Shown here: piece by piece, positions 34,286 through 41,613 of the stretch
Position numbering within the stretch: the first letter of the stretch is position 1
How the letters are laid out: each line of letters starts with the position of its first letter
Source of the DNA: Candidatus Poribacteria bacterium
GTDB taxonomy: Bacteria > Poribacteria > WGA-4E > WGA-3G
Assembly (NCBI GenBank): GCA_022821065.1
Contig: JAJEEK010000100.1
Coordinates: 1-47,560, forward strand
DNA length: 47,560 nt
Direction: 5' to 3'
Translations under genes and position numbers: made by a program
The notes under the pieces: generated by a model
Told to the model about the DNA's origin: nothing
Seen by the model: the letters and a program-made list of their open reading frames with translations, nothing else
Databases searched by the model: none

Positions 34286-34662
34286 AACCTTCTTGACAGG
34301 GTCATTCAATTGTACCTATTCGCTTTATGTATGTAGATATTTTCTTTTGTAGGAGCGAGTGTTTTTGCTGAAGAAACGCCCCAGCAAAAACGGTGTTACT
34401 TGTCGCTCGCGATTTTCCATAAGAATGTTCACTTATGTAACCCAAGTTGCTCCTAACAGATTTTGAGCGTTTCAATACAATTTTTCAGACACTTTCCCCA
34501 CCCCAGAGGGGTGAAATTGCTTCGCAGTAAGAATAGAAAATGGCGTATTCAACGCTTGCACTCCAGCGGAGTGCTATGTGTTAAACAGGTGGCAAGTTGG
34601 GTTTATGTAAAGCAAAACCAAGACCTATTTTCATAAAATTATGCATTTTTTTCCATATTAAC
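34286..34662. other. Gene-free gap with several palindromes
   Basis: Hairpins: GTTTTTGCTG (34361-34370) with CAGCAAAAAC (34382-34391), flanked by GAGCGA/TCGCTC arms; CACCCC..GGGGTG near 34498-34512; and CACTCC..GGAGTG near 34560. All are of the short interspersed palindrome type. I see no gene. Confidence 0.6.
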
Positions 34663-34718
34663 TTGACAAACCATTTTTTAGGGTATATAATACTATTACT
34701 ACGTATTTAGTTTTAGTA
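34663..34718 (+). promoter_or_regulatory. Promoter and possible BlaI operator
   Basis: TTGACA (34663-34668), 17-bp spacer, TATAAT (34686-34691). Just downstream TACTA (34697-34701) and TAGTA (34714-34718) form a loose dyad over the transcription start, in line with an autorepressed BlaI-type operon. The operator call is tentative. Confidence 0.6.
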
Positions 34719-34755
34719 TTTACTGATCGTAATTCGAGAGAGGTGCATTAACCCA

Positions 34756-35142
34756 ATGAAAACCAAGAGACTACACCCATTAGAACTTGAAGTGATGAAA
34801 GTGGTATGGAAATTGACGCGTGCCACGGTCAATGACGTTCTTGATAACATTGACCGCAAGCTTGCCTATACCACTGTCGCCACGACTATGAAAAGTCTTG
34901 AAAAGAAGGGCTTTTTGTCGCATCAAGTCGAGGGTCGGACGTTTGTTTACCAACCGTTAGTCCAAGAAGCGGAGATTAAGCATTCCATGCTCAACGATTT
35001 GCTGGAACGCCTTTTCGACAACTCAGCCGAGAAACTGGTGAACACACTCCTTGAAGTGCGACAGACCAGCTCAGATGAATATAACCGCTTACAAGCGTTG
35101 ATTAACAACTATCAACCTGAAGGAGAAGAAACCGATGACTAA
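34756..35142 (+). CDS. BlaI/MecI/CopY-family repressor
   Basis: A 128-residue winged-helix repressor of the BlaI/MecI type: LHPLELEVMKVVWKLTRATV, then NDVLDNIDRKLAYTTVATTM, KSLEKKGFLSHQVEGRTFVY and a C-terminal dimerisation helix (SMLNDLLERLFDNSAEKLVN). In the known system it is cleaved when the membrane peptidase senses a beta-lactam or cell-wall stress. It overlaps the peptidase gene by 8 bp, so translation is probably coupled. A consensus promoter lies 65 bp upstream. Confidence 0.92.
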   Translation: MKTKRLHPLELEVMKVVWKLTRATVNDVLDNIDRKLAYTTVATTMKSLEKKGFLSHQVEGRTFVYQPLVQEAEIKHSMLNDLLERLFDNSAEKLVNTLLEVRQTSSDEYNRLQALINNYQPEGEETDD

Positions 35143-36883
35143 GCAAATCCTCCTTTCCCTGCTCAACTGCTCATGGCAGTGGCTGCTCCTGAGTGGCTTG
35201 ATATGGTTTGCGACAAGTTCTGTGTTTCGCAAAAGTCGCCGTTCCAACGCCACTGTCCATCTGCTCTGGTTGTTATCTTTACTCAGCCTGCCGATGCTGT
35301 TCGGTTTGAATCAGTTTGTACCGGCACTCTCCATAGACAGAAACCCGGGACCAGAATTAGCGCAGGTACAGCCAATAGATGTATCAGGTTTAGCTGCGCT
35401 GACTACGGATTTACCAGCAATTTCGTCCGTTGAAACCGGAACACACGCCGAGGGCAAACTGCTTGCTCTCTTTAATTCGGAAACCAAGACGGATCTGCTA
35501 CTGTACGCCTGGGCGATCGGTGCCTTCGCTATGTTGATCCGCTTTATGTTTGGCTTGTGCCGAATCTATCAACTCCGACACAGTGCAGTGGTGGCTGATG
35601 ATTCATATCAGGCAATCTGTGAACGCTTGGTGCGGCGGCTACGCATAAAGCGTCCAGTCACGGTCTGCTTCTCAGATCGGGTCATGTCGCCGATCTCATT
35701 CGGTTGGTTATCACCTCACATCCTGATTCCAAGAAAACTGAATTTGGAGCAGTTTGAGTTGGTAGCCGCTCACGAGTTGGCGCATGTACAACGCCTCGAT
35801 TGGTTGACGAACCTCTTTTCGCACGCAGTCGGCGTTATCTTCTTTTTCCATCCGATTTACCATCTCCTTAACCGCGAACTCGTCCGCCTCCGGGAACGCA
35901 TCTGCGACGATTGGGTTATCCAATTGACAGGGGCTCGGAAAAATTACGCCCAATGTCTATTGGATTTAGTCCGTCAAAGAGATAGAGGTATTTCACTCGC
36001 TTTGTCGCTCAACCAGCCATCGCAGTTGGAATCTCGGATTGATTCTATTCTGAAAAGCGATCGACGGTTAGACGTACGACTGAAGCCGCGCTTGCAGTTA
36101 ATCGTAGCAACGTTGCTCCTCACCTGTCTGCCTTTATTAGCGATGGCACAATTGGTGCCGTTGAAAACCTTCCAAGTCTCGCTGTTCGCGCAAACACCTC
36201 AGGAATCAGCTGAGAGCGAGCCCCCGACCGCGACACCATCGGAGGAAAAAAAGGAGGACGAGCAGAAAGCAGCGGACGAGAAACCGTCCAAAAACGAAGA
36301 ATCCGAGAAACACCCAGCGAGAAAGCAGAAAAGCCCTATAATCATTCAGGAGATCAACAAAGCACCTGGACCTGATTATGAGTGGATGGAACTCTATAAT
36401 GCCAGCGATGCGGAGATAAACTTGAAAGGTTGGACGCTCGGGAGTTCGGTGTTGCTATCAGAAGTCGGGGGAGGCGGGGAGAAAATAATCCAATTTGATG
36501 AGGATGTTAAAATCCCTGCTGGTAGTTACCTCCTTCTCCTTCGCGACAATATTAAAGAGACTGATGCTGATTTCGTTACTGTAGATGTTGGTGATTTCTT
36601 TACTGTAGATGTTAAAGAGGGTGCTGATGGTTTCTATCTCATTCTCGACCCGGAATCGCGCGAAAAATTGAGAATTACCCTGTCAGAAGATGCGCTACAC
36701 CTCAAGCGGAAGAAGGAACCTGCACAGGTAATCGAGAGAGATGGCGATCGCAAGCGTGAGCAGGACCTCTCGCCAGAAGAACGCATCAAACGGTTGAAGG
36801 AAGACGCTGCACAACTCGAAAAACGCCTCAAGCAGCTGCAAGAAAGGGCGAAATCACTGTTGAAGACGCCCACGAAGGATTAG
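35135..36883 (+). CDS. BlaR1/M56 membrane peptidase with C-terminal lamin-tail domain
   Basis: A 582-residue protein. Residues 1-~345 are an M56 peptidase with several membrane helices (N-terminal ~14-60, ~120-140, ~230-250, ~325-345). The zinc motif is H213-E-L-A-H217 (VAAHELAHVQRLDW), after MSPISFGWLSPHILIPRKL. Where BlaR1 would carry a penicillin-binding sensor there is a charged linker (~360-405), then a lamin-tail-like beta-sandwich (IIIQEINKAP, YEWMELYNASDAEINLKGWT, IPAGSYLLLLRD) and a C-terminal coiled coil. A 24-bp tandem duplication (36569-36616) doubles DFVTVDVG/DFFTVDVK inside the domain. The sensor domain therefore differs from classical BlaR1, so the signal is probably not a beta-lactam. 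It is co-transcribed with the BlaI-type gene. Confidence 0.88.
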   Translation: MTKQILLSLLNCSWQWLLLSGLIWFATSSVFRKSRRSNATVHLLWLLSLLSLPMLFGLNQFVPALSIDRNPGPELAQVQPIDVSGLAALTTDLPAISSVETGTHAEGKLLALFNSETKTDLLLYAWAIGAFAMLIRFMFGLCRIYQLRHSAVVADDSYQAICERLVRRLRIKRPVTVCFSDRVMSPISFGWLSPHILIPRKLNLEQFELVAAHELAHVQRLDWLTNLFSHAVGVIFFFHPIYHLLNRELVRLRERICDDWVIQLTGARKNYAQCLLDLVRQRDRGISLALSLNQPSQLESRIDSILKSDRRLDVRLKPRLQLIVATLLLTCLPLLAMAQLVPLKTFQVSLFAQTPQESAESEPPTATPSEEKKEDEQKAADEKPSKNEESEKHPARKQKSPIIIQEINKAPGPDYEWMELYNASDAEINLKGWTLGSSVLLSEVGGGGEKIIQFDEDVKIPAGSYLLLLRDNIKETDADFVTVDVGDFFTVDVKEGADGFYLILDPESREKLRITLSEDALHLKRKKEPAQVIERDGDRKREQDLSPEERIKRLKEDAAQLEKRLKQLQERAKSLLKTPTKD

Positions 36884-36913
36884 AGAAGCCTTTCCGCGGA
36901 GTCGTGAACGTTG

Positions 36914-36949
36914 GTGATAGACCCAAGTCTAAAGACTTGGGTCTATCAC
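36914..36949. terminator. Perfect 36-bp palindrome between convergent genes
   Basis: The arms GTGATAGACCCAAGTCT (36914-36930) and AGACTTGGGTCTATCAC (36933-36949) pair perfectly over a 2-nt loop. It overlaps the stop codon of the minus-strand gene and follows the M56 gene by 31 bp, so it can end transcripts from both sides. There is no clear T-run, so it may equally be an interspersed palindrome that landed on the gene end. Confidence 0.6.
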
Positions 36950-37992
36950 GTCATTTCAACAAGGGTGCCTAACCCTTTCGCTTCCGCAGCCGCAAGCACC
37001 GCTACACCCGCAACCGCATCCTGCACCGCCACACCCACCGATTTGAAAAACGTGATCTCGTCGTCCGACTGCCGACCGGGTGTGTCACCGTTAACAATCT
37101 CACCGATTTCTGCATCGATTTCAGCATTCGGAATAATCAGGTCACCCGCCTCTTCCAAACACGCCTCGCGTGAATCGACCACGATTCGGTCTGCTCGTCT
37201 TATAGTCGTCGTATCGACTTCGCGTTTCTCAGGCACAAACGTACCAACCGCTGTGATGTGCGTCCCCTGTTTTAAAGCACTTCCATCGAAAAGCGGCGTT
37301 GCCGATGTCGTCGCACAGATAACGATGTCCGCGTCCGCGACGACCTGTTCCGGGTTACGGACGAGATTGACTTCCGGCGCATCCGTCCACGCCGAAATCT
37401 CAGCGGAGAGGTGTCGCGCCGAGGCTTCCGTCTGACTGATGAGGTTCACGCATGCGATGTCTCGAACCGCCATCATCGCCTGTAACTGCGATCTCGCTTG
37501 TACACCCGCGCCGAAGAGTCCAACCCTTTTTGCGTCCTGCCGAGCGAGCAGGTCCGCCGCCACACCGCCACCTGCACCGGTCCGGATCGCCGTAAGACTT
37601 GCACCGTCCATAAAGGCTTTCGGCGCGCCCGTCGTCGGGTCAAGCACTAAGACTGTCGCCGTGATACGCGGTAGACCGAGGTTCGGGTTCTCATCGTAGA
37701 CAGAGACCACCTTAATGCCGAAATCGCTCCGTTCAGGGAGATAAGCAGGCATGATAAGCGTAACGCCTTTGTGGGTCGAGATATGTTGCCGCGGCGGCGC
37801 GACTGCCTTACCCGCCGACAGTTGACCGTAGGCGTGGCGCATCGCATCAATCGCCTCCGGCATCGGTAACGCCGCACGCACATCCGCAGCCGAGAGAATC
37901 CTGATTTTTTTAACACTCCCCGTCAAATCCCCATGCTTTAGCTTGTGGGATGTAGACGGTGAAAGACTTTGTTGCAAAAATAAACTTGACAT
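36946..37992 (-). CDS. Ornithine cyclodeaminase / mu-crystallin family protein
   Basis: An NAD(P)-binding enzyme of the OCD/mu-crystallin/alanine dehydrogenase type: PRITATVLVLDPTTGAPKAF, the Rossmann loop RVGLFGAGVQARSQL, VVADADIVICATTSATPLFD, ADRIVVDSREACLEEAGDLI and FFKSVGVAVQDAVAG with the family aspartate. It may deaminate or reduce an amino or imino acid; the substrate is not known. The native protein should start about at KKIRILSAADV (near 37910). No ATG precedes it in native DNA, because the left end of TnpB transposon 2 begins right there. The first ~26 codons of the full frame, up to 37992, are transposon sequence, so translation must start inside the element or at a rare codon. Confidence 0.82.
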   Translation of the reverse strand: MSSLFLQQSLSPSTSHKLKHGDLTGSVKKIRILSAADVRAALPMPEAIDAMRHAYGQLSAGKAVAPPRQHISTHKGVTLIMPAYLPERSDFGIKVVSVYDENPNLGLPRITATVLVLDPTTGAPKAFMDGASLTAIRTGAGGGVAADLLARQDAKRVGLFGAGVQARSQLQAMMAVRDIACVNLISQTEASARHLSAEISAWTDAPEVNLVRNPEQVVADADIVICATTSATPLFDGSALKQGTHITAVGTFVPEKREVDTTTIRRADRIVVDSREACLEEAGDLIIPNAEIDAEIGEIVNGDTPGRQSDDEITFFKSVGVAVQDAVAGVAVLAAAEAKGLGTLVEMT

Positions 37993-38014
37993 TTTATAGA
38001 AAATGTGGTATGAT
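37986..38014 (+). promoter_or_regulatory. Promoter of tnpB transcript 2
   Basis: TTGACA (37986-37991), 17-bp spacer, TATGAT (38009-38014). The predicted start falls at about 38020, the first base of the leader's outer stem. Confidence 0.8.
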
Positions 38015-38019
38015 TACTG

Positions 38020-38106
38020 TATCAGGTTGGCAGACAAGTCAAGCGTAATCGCAAGGTTACGTGTCTGCCTCTCACTTGACTGGAGATAAAGGCCTGATAC
38101 CTGATA
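38020..38106 (+). ncRNA. Structured tnpB 5' leader RNA, copy 2 (nested pseudoknot)
   Basis: Helices: P0 TATCAGG (38020-38026)/CCTGATA (38093-38099); P1 GGCAGACA (38029-38036)/TGTCTGCC (38062-38069); P2 AGTCAAG (38037-38043)/CTTGACT (38075-38081), pseudoknot; P3 CGTAA (38044-38048)/TTACG (38057-38061). The second P0 partner, CTGATA, is at 38101-38106. Against copy 1, P2 has four, P3 three and P0 two compensatory pair changes; P1 is identical. The loop GCAAGG and the segment TAAAG before P0 are conserved. Confidence 0.8.
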
Positions 38107-38110
38107 GTCC

Positions 38111-39223
38111 ATGAGAAAATCTTACAAATTCAAGATTCAAAATCAATCTAACACGATAAAACTCGGCAATATGCTTGACGATATGTGGGGGATCCATGTC
38201 CACATTATGCGTTTATCGCGCAGATATTACCGTATGTTTGGTAAGAACCTCTCGGCATATCGTATCAATGCACATATTGCGAAACTCAAAAAGCGAACAA
38301 AACCGCATTGGAAAGACCTACCGAGTCAAGTTGTGCAAGACGTTGTGCTGCGTTATGGCAAATCGCAAGACGCTTTTTTTGCGAATATCAAAGACCGAAA
38401 AGCAGGTAAAACGATGCGTAAAGTGGGTAGACCGAAAATCAAACCCCGTCATAAATATACTTCCATGACGTTTACACAAGCGGGGTACAAACTTGAAGAT
38501 AATCGTATCAAAATCAACTGTATAAATACCTATTTTTCCTTTCACAAACACCGTGAAATCAAAGGTGTCCTCAAGACAATCACAATCAAACGTGATAAGT
38601 GCGGAGACTATTGGCTATGCTTTTCGTGCGAGAATGTTGAGGATTCCGACCCCAAACCCAAGACGGGTAAGAGCGCAGGGTTTGATTATGGAAACAAAAC
38701 ATTCCTGACAAGCGACGAAGGCAATAAGATAGAATCCCCGCAGTTTTTCAAACAATCACTAAAGACGTTGCGATCTCTTAGCAAATCCGTGAGTCGTAAA
38801 GTCAAAGGTTCAGGCAATTGGTATCGTGCGTGTCGTGCTTTAGCAAGACAACACAGAAAAGTTGCCAGACAACGCAAAGATTGGCAATGGAAACTTGCGA
38901 CCGAACTTTGCAAGGAGTTTGATACCCTCATTTTTGAAACACTGAACCTTGATGGTATGAAACGGCTTTGGGGTCGTAAAGTTTCTGACCACGCCTTCTA
39001 CCAGTTTCTACAAATCCTCGAACAGAAGTGTGCGAAGCACGGTAAAACCTTTGTTCAAATCGGACAGTGGACAGCAACGACAAAACCTTGTAGTGATTGC
39101 GGATACCATAACAAAGCCCTCTCTCTTTCAGATAGACAGTGGACGTGTCCTGAATGTGGTTCACACCATGATAGAGACGTGAATGCTGCTATCAATATCA
39201 AACGGGCAGGCTTGGCTGCCTAA
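38111..39223 (+). CDS. tnpB: TnpB RNA-guided endonuclease 2
   Basis: A 370-residue TnpB, a diverged paralogue of the one at 20904. RuvC residues D192 (AGFDYGNKTF), E276 (LIFETLNLDGMKRLWG) and D356 (HHDRDVNAAINI) are all present, as is the zinc finger CSDCG...CPECG. The N-terminus starts YKFKIQNQSNTIKLGNMLDD. No frameshift or stop is seen, so it should be active. It starts 4 nt after the structured leader; GGAG lies 25 nt upstream of the ATG, far for a ribosome site, which hints that leader folding shapes initiation. Confidence 0.92.
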   Translation: MRKSYKFKIQNQSNTIKLGNMLDDMWGIHVHIMRLSRRYYRMFGKNLSAYRINAHIAKLKKRTKPHWKDLPSQVVQDVVLRYGKSQDAFFANIKDRKAGKTMRKVGRPKIKPRHKYTSMTFTQAGYKLEDNRIKINCINTYFSFHKHREIKGVLKTITIKRDKCGDYWLCFSCENVEDSDPKPKTGKSAGFDYGNKTFLTSDEGNKIESPQFFKQSLKTLRSLSKSVSRKVKGSGNWYRACRALARQHRKVARQRKDWQWKLATELCKEFDTLIFETLNLDGMKRLWGRKVSDHAFYQFLQILEQKCAKHGKTFVQIGQWTATTKPCSDCGYHNKALSLSDRQWTCPECGSHHDRDVNAAINIKRAGLAA

Positions 39224-39315
39224 AGTGGAGCGACAGTAAGACGGTGGACTCTTAGAGAAAACCGCAGTCGCAAGGAAACACAAGCCCCTACCTTTAGGTA
39301 GTGGGTACCTATGAC
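39224..39315 (+). ncRNA. Probable 3' part of omega-RNA and right-end hairpin, element 2
   Basis: From the tnpB stop through CCCCTACCTTTAGGTAGTGGG to the estimated right end. In known TnpB systems the guide RNA ends in host sequence just past this point; here that would begin near 39316. Assigned by analogy. Confidence 0.5.
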
Positions 39316-39361
39316 AGGTCATGTTTGGGCAGTGTTCCTTCGTCAAGACTGATATAGAATT

Positions 39362-39617
39362 ATTTAGAACTTCCGCCTGCTGCTCTTTATGTACCACAAA
39401 CTGTTAGTTTGTGACCCAAAAACGCTGTGTTTTCCGAAAACTTTCATCTAACACAGCGATTTACAGTCAAAGTTGCGTAAGTCGTAATTAAAACAGAACT
39501 TCCGGCTGTTGCTCTTTTGTACCACAAACTTCCCAGTTTGTGCTACGAGAACGCTGTGTTTTCGGAGAAATCTCATCTAACAGAACGACTTACAGTCAAA
39601 GTTGCGTAAGTCCTATG
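39362..39617 (+). repeat. Two tandem repeat B copies, left of the R-M genes
   Basis: Copy 1 spans 39362-39486 and copy 2 39493-39617, separated by 'attaaa'. Both start with a diverged AGAACTTCCG type end and finish TTGCGTAAGTC. The whole ~255-bp block is repeated in the same orientation at 41294-41548. Confidence 0.8.
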
Positions 39618-39619
39618 AT

Positions 39620-39748
39620 TATAGTAAAACCTATAATTAATTGGGCACTCTCAAACAGTCTGAATGCCCATTTAGGGCATTCAGACTGGAAACCCAAACT
39701 GGAAGTTTATGCTACGAATATGTCCATTTATTTTTCGGTTTCACTATA
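39620..39748 (+). repeat. Repeat C copy 3 (MITE-like)
   Basis: Ends TATAGTAAAAC and GTTTCACTATA, with the central 13-bp hairpin, same orientation as copy 1. Its right end supplies the last codons and stop of the restriction-enzyme-like gene. Confidence 0.8.
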
Positions 39749-40336
39749 AAAAATATCGCTCTCTCTGCAATAGTTGTTAATCCATCTATTCCAATCCGCA
39801 GAATCTTTTTTTACCGTCATTCTGAGTTCTTTGTTTTTATTATCTTCTAAAGCTTTCGCGGTACCATGTGCGGAACTTGCTTTAATCTTTTGGACTTCTA
39901 ACATCATTTCTGCATGCGTTAAAACAAATGTGGTCGCCCCGTCATCGGAGATTGACTGAATAATGTAATCGCAATCCTGCCACGGCCTAATTTGAACAAT
40001 ATTAACAGAATTACTATCTTGATTGTAACCAGAGCATTTATACTCATAGTATCTACCGTTCTTTTTTAAATCTCCTCTGTCCTCATTTTTATTCACTCTT
40101 TCACAATCATGCTTCTGTATAAAATAATTTTCCCACAAAGGACTCCTCGATTGTGGTGTCAGAACACTACTGATTTTGTAAAATTCTTGTTCAGAAATTT
40201 CTTGTTTAAGGGTTAAATCAATCAATTTCTTTCTAATGCTGAATGCCTGATTCTTTACTTTTCTACTTTGATCTATGTTATCTAAGATGAAACGTAGCGT
40301 TCTATTGAGTTCTATCTGGTTCATGGTATTTTTCAA
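39728..40336 (-). CDS. Probable type II restriction endonuclease (PD-(D/E)xK)
   Basis: A 202-residue protein with no close family known to me. It carries a likely PD-(D/E)xK nuclease core: D89 in EDRGDLKKNG, then E98-Y-K100 in RYYEYKCSGY. It lies 56 bp downstream of a DNA methyltransferase, the usual type II pairing. The frame starts at TTG (40336), which AAAGG precedes closely; an ATG at 40324 is possible but has no ribosome site. The last six residues (YSETEK) and the stop are coded by the terminus of repeat C copy 3, so the native C-terminus may have been replaced. AT-rich composition unlike its neighbours suggests horizontal origin. Confidence 0.65.
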   Translation of the reverse strand: MKNTMNQIELNRTLRFILDNIDQSRKVKNQAFSIRKKLIDLTLKQEISEQEFYKISSVLTPQSRSPLWENYFIQKHDCERVNKNEDRGDLKKNGRYYEYKCSGYNQDSNSVNIVQIRPWQDCDYIIQSISDDGATTFVLTHAEMMLEVQKIKASSAHGTAKALEDNKNKELRMTVKKDSADWNRWINNYCRESDIFYSETEK

Positions 40337-40392
40337 AATTGCCTTTATTCCTCACCTATCTGCATCTTTAGATCGGATATGTGGGGACAGTT

Positions 40393-41259
40393 TTAGAATT
40401 TTAAAAACATTTGACGAGATTTTTCCACAGTAGAGCTATTACCTGATTCATGACATTTTATATATTGTTCCAAAAATTCAAATTTCGTTAACCAATAGAC
40501 ACCACCGTTTGCACAAGAATTTCCATGCCAATCAACTGCTTTGATTTTGGTTATTAAGTCTTCTACTGGGATTTTTGACTTAAGGAAGTAGCCTCTATTG
40601 TTTGGTGTCGGCGTTTTTGTAACCTTTCTTGGAGAAGCACCGAATACAAATATGTCAAAATCATCTTTATTCGAGAATTTAAAATCATTCGTTTCTGTGT
40701 AGGCATTCGGATCAACTCTTAGATCTTTTCCCTCTGATTTATCAAAAATGAAAAAACTTGCAGGCACGTGATACGCTTTTCCTTCTAATCTAAAACAGTC
40801 CCTGCCTAATTCAGTGATGGAGACTATTCGCCAATCGTTTGGCAATATTTTTTGCCGTGTATGTTTTTTATAAACATCTGGTAAAATGAAAGCAATCGTT
40901 TGGACGTTACGAAATGAGAGCGCATGCGATATAAATTTTGAAGAGAGTTTCTGATATTGACCAAACGGCGGATTCCCGATAACCAGGACGCGATTGTATC
41001 GTTCACTAATTTTGTAATTGAACCAGTTACCTTTGATAATCTCATCATGTTGCGGATCAATATCAATACCTATCTTGGTGTCATGTTCGATATTTTTATA
41101 GAAAGCACCATCCCCTGCAGACGGTTCTATCACACAATCATAGCTGTAAGGTAATTTATTGACTGCATCTAAACACCTTTTGACGACTTCCTGTTTCGTG
41201 TAGAATTTATCGAGGATTCTGCTGTGGTCTTTATACTCTTTTCTCCAAGTATGAGTCAT
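40393..41259 (-). CDS. DNA adenine methyltransferase (type II, NPPF)
   Basis: A ~288-residue N6-adenine methyltransferase. In the frame from 41268 the order is motif X-like KFYTKQEVVKRCL (residue ~21), motif I IEPSAGDGAF (~47) and motif IV N99-P-P-F102, then LSSKFISHALSFRNVQTIAF. This is the gamma-class order. It methylates adenine in a target not predictable here and protects it from the nuclease encoded downstream. I prefer the ATG at 41259, because AAGGGG directly abuts the ATG at 41268 but is 9 bases from the second one. The pair is flanked by direct repeats. Confidence 0.85.
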   Translation of the reverse strand: MTHTWRKEYKDHSRILDKFYTKQEVVKRCLDAVNKLPYSYDCVIEPSAGDGAFYKNIEHDTKIGIDIDPQHDEIIKGNWFNYKISERYNRVLVIGNPPFGQYQKLSSKFISHALSFRNVQTIAFILPDVYKKHTRQKILPNDWRIVSITELGRDCFRLEGKAYHVPASFFIFDKSEGKDLRVDPNAYTETNDFKFSNKDDFDIFVFGASPRKVTKTPTPNNRGYFLKSKIPVEDLITKIKAVDWHGNSCANGGVYWLTKFEFLEQYIKCHESGNSSTVEKSRQMFLKF

Positions 41260-41293
41260 GTTCGACATCCCCTTAGATATACTTTTTTAATAT

Positions 41294-41548
41294 AGGATTT
41301 CCGCCTGCTGCTCTTTATGTACCACAAACTTCATAGTTTGTGCTACCAGAACCCTGTGTTTTCGGAGAAATCTCATCTAACAGAATCCCTTACAGTCAAA
41401 GTTGCGTAAGTCGTAATTAAAACAGAACTTCCGGCTGTTGCTCTTTTGTACCACAAACTTCATAGTTTGTGCTACGAGAACGCTGTGTTTTCGGAGAAAT
41501 CTCATCTAACAGAACGACTTACAGTCAAAGTTGCGTAAGTCCTGTAAC
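41294..41548 (+). repeat. Two tandem repeat B copies, right of the R-M genes
   Basis: Copies at 41294-41418 and 41425-41548 with the same 'attaaa' joint as the left block. The second copy differs from its left counterpart at only a few bases (CATAG for CCCAG in the hairpin loop). Confidence 0.8.
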
Positions 41549-41613
41549 TATAACTCTCAGATTGCAAATAGTGTAACACATCTGATAAGTAATGTTAAGA
41601 GAAAATACGAAGA

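Larger units (their letters stand above)
37915..39315 (+). mobile_element. TnpB-only IS200/IS605-type transposon 2
   Basis: The left-end hairpin (37921-37958) has outer arms CGTC/GACG and inner CCCCATGC...GCTTGTGGG. The right-end hairpin is CCCCTACCTTTAGGTAGTGGG near 39283-39308, then CTATGAC. The layout is the same as element 1 and the outer arms differ in a compensated way (GGGCA/TGCCC there). No tnpA. Its left end abuts the start of the ornithine-cyclodeaminase-like gene. Confidence 0.8.

Noticed and set aside
39362..39617. Possible CRISPR array
   Set aside because: The repeated units are ~125 bp palindromic elements without regular short repeats and spacers, and no cas genes are near.
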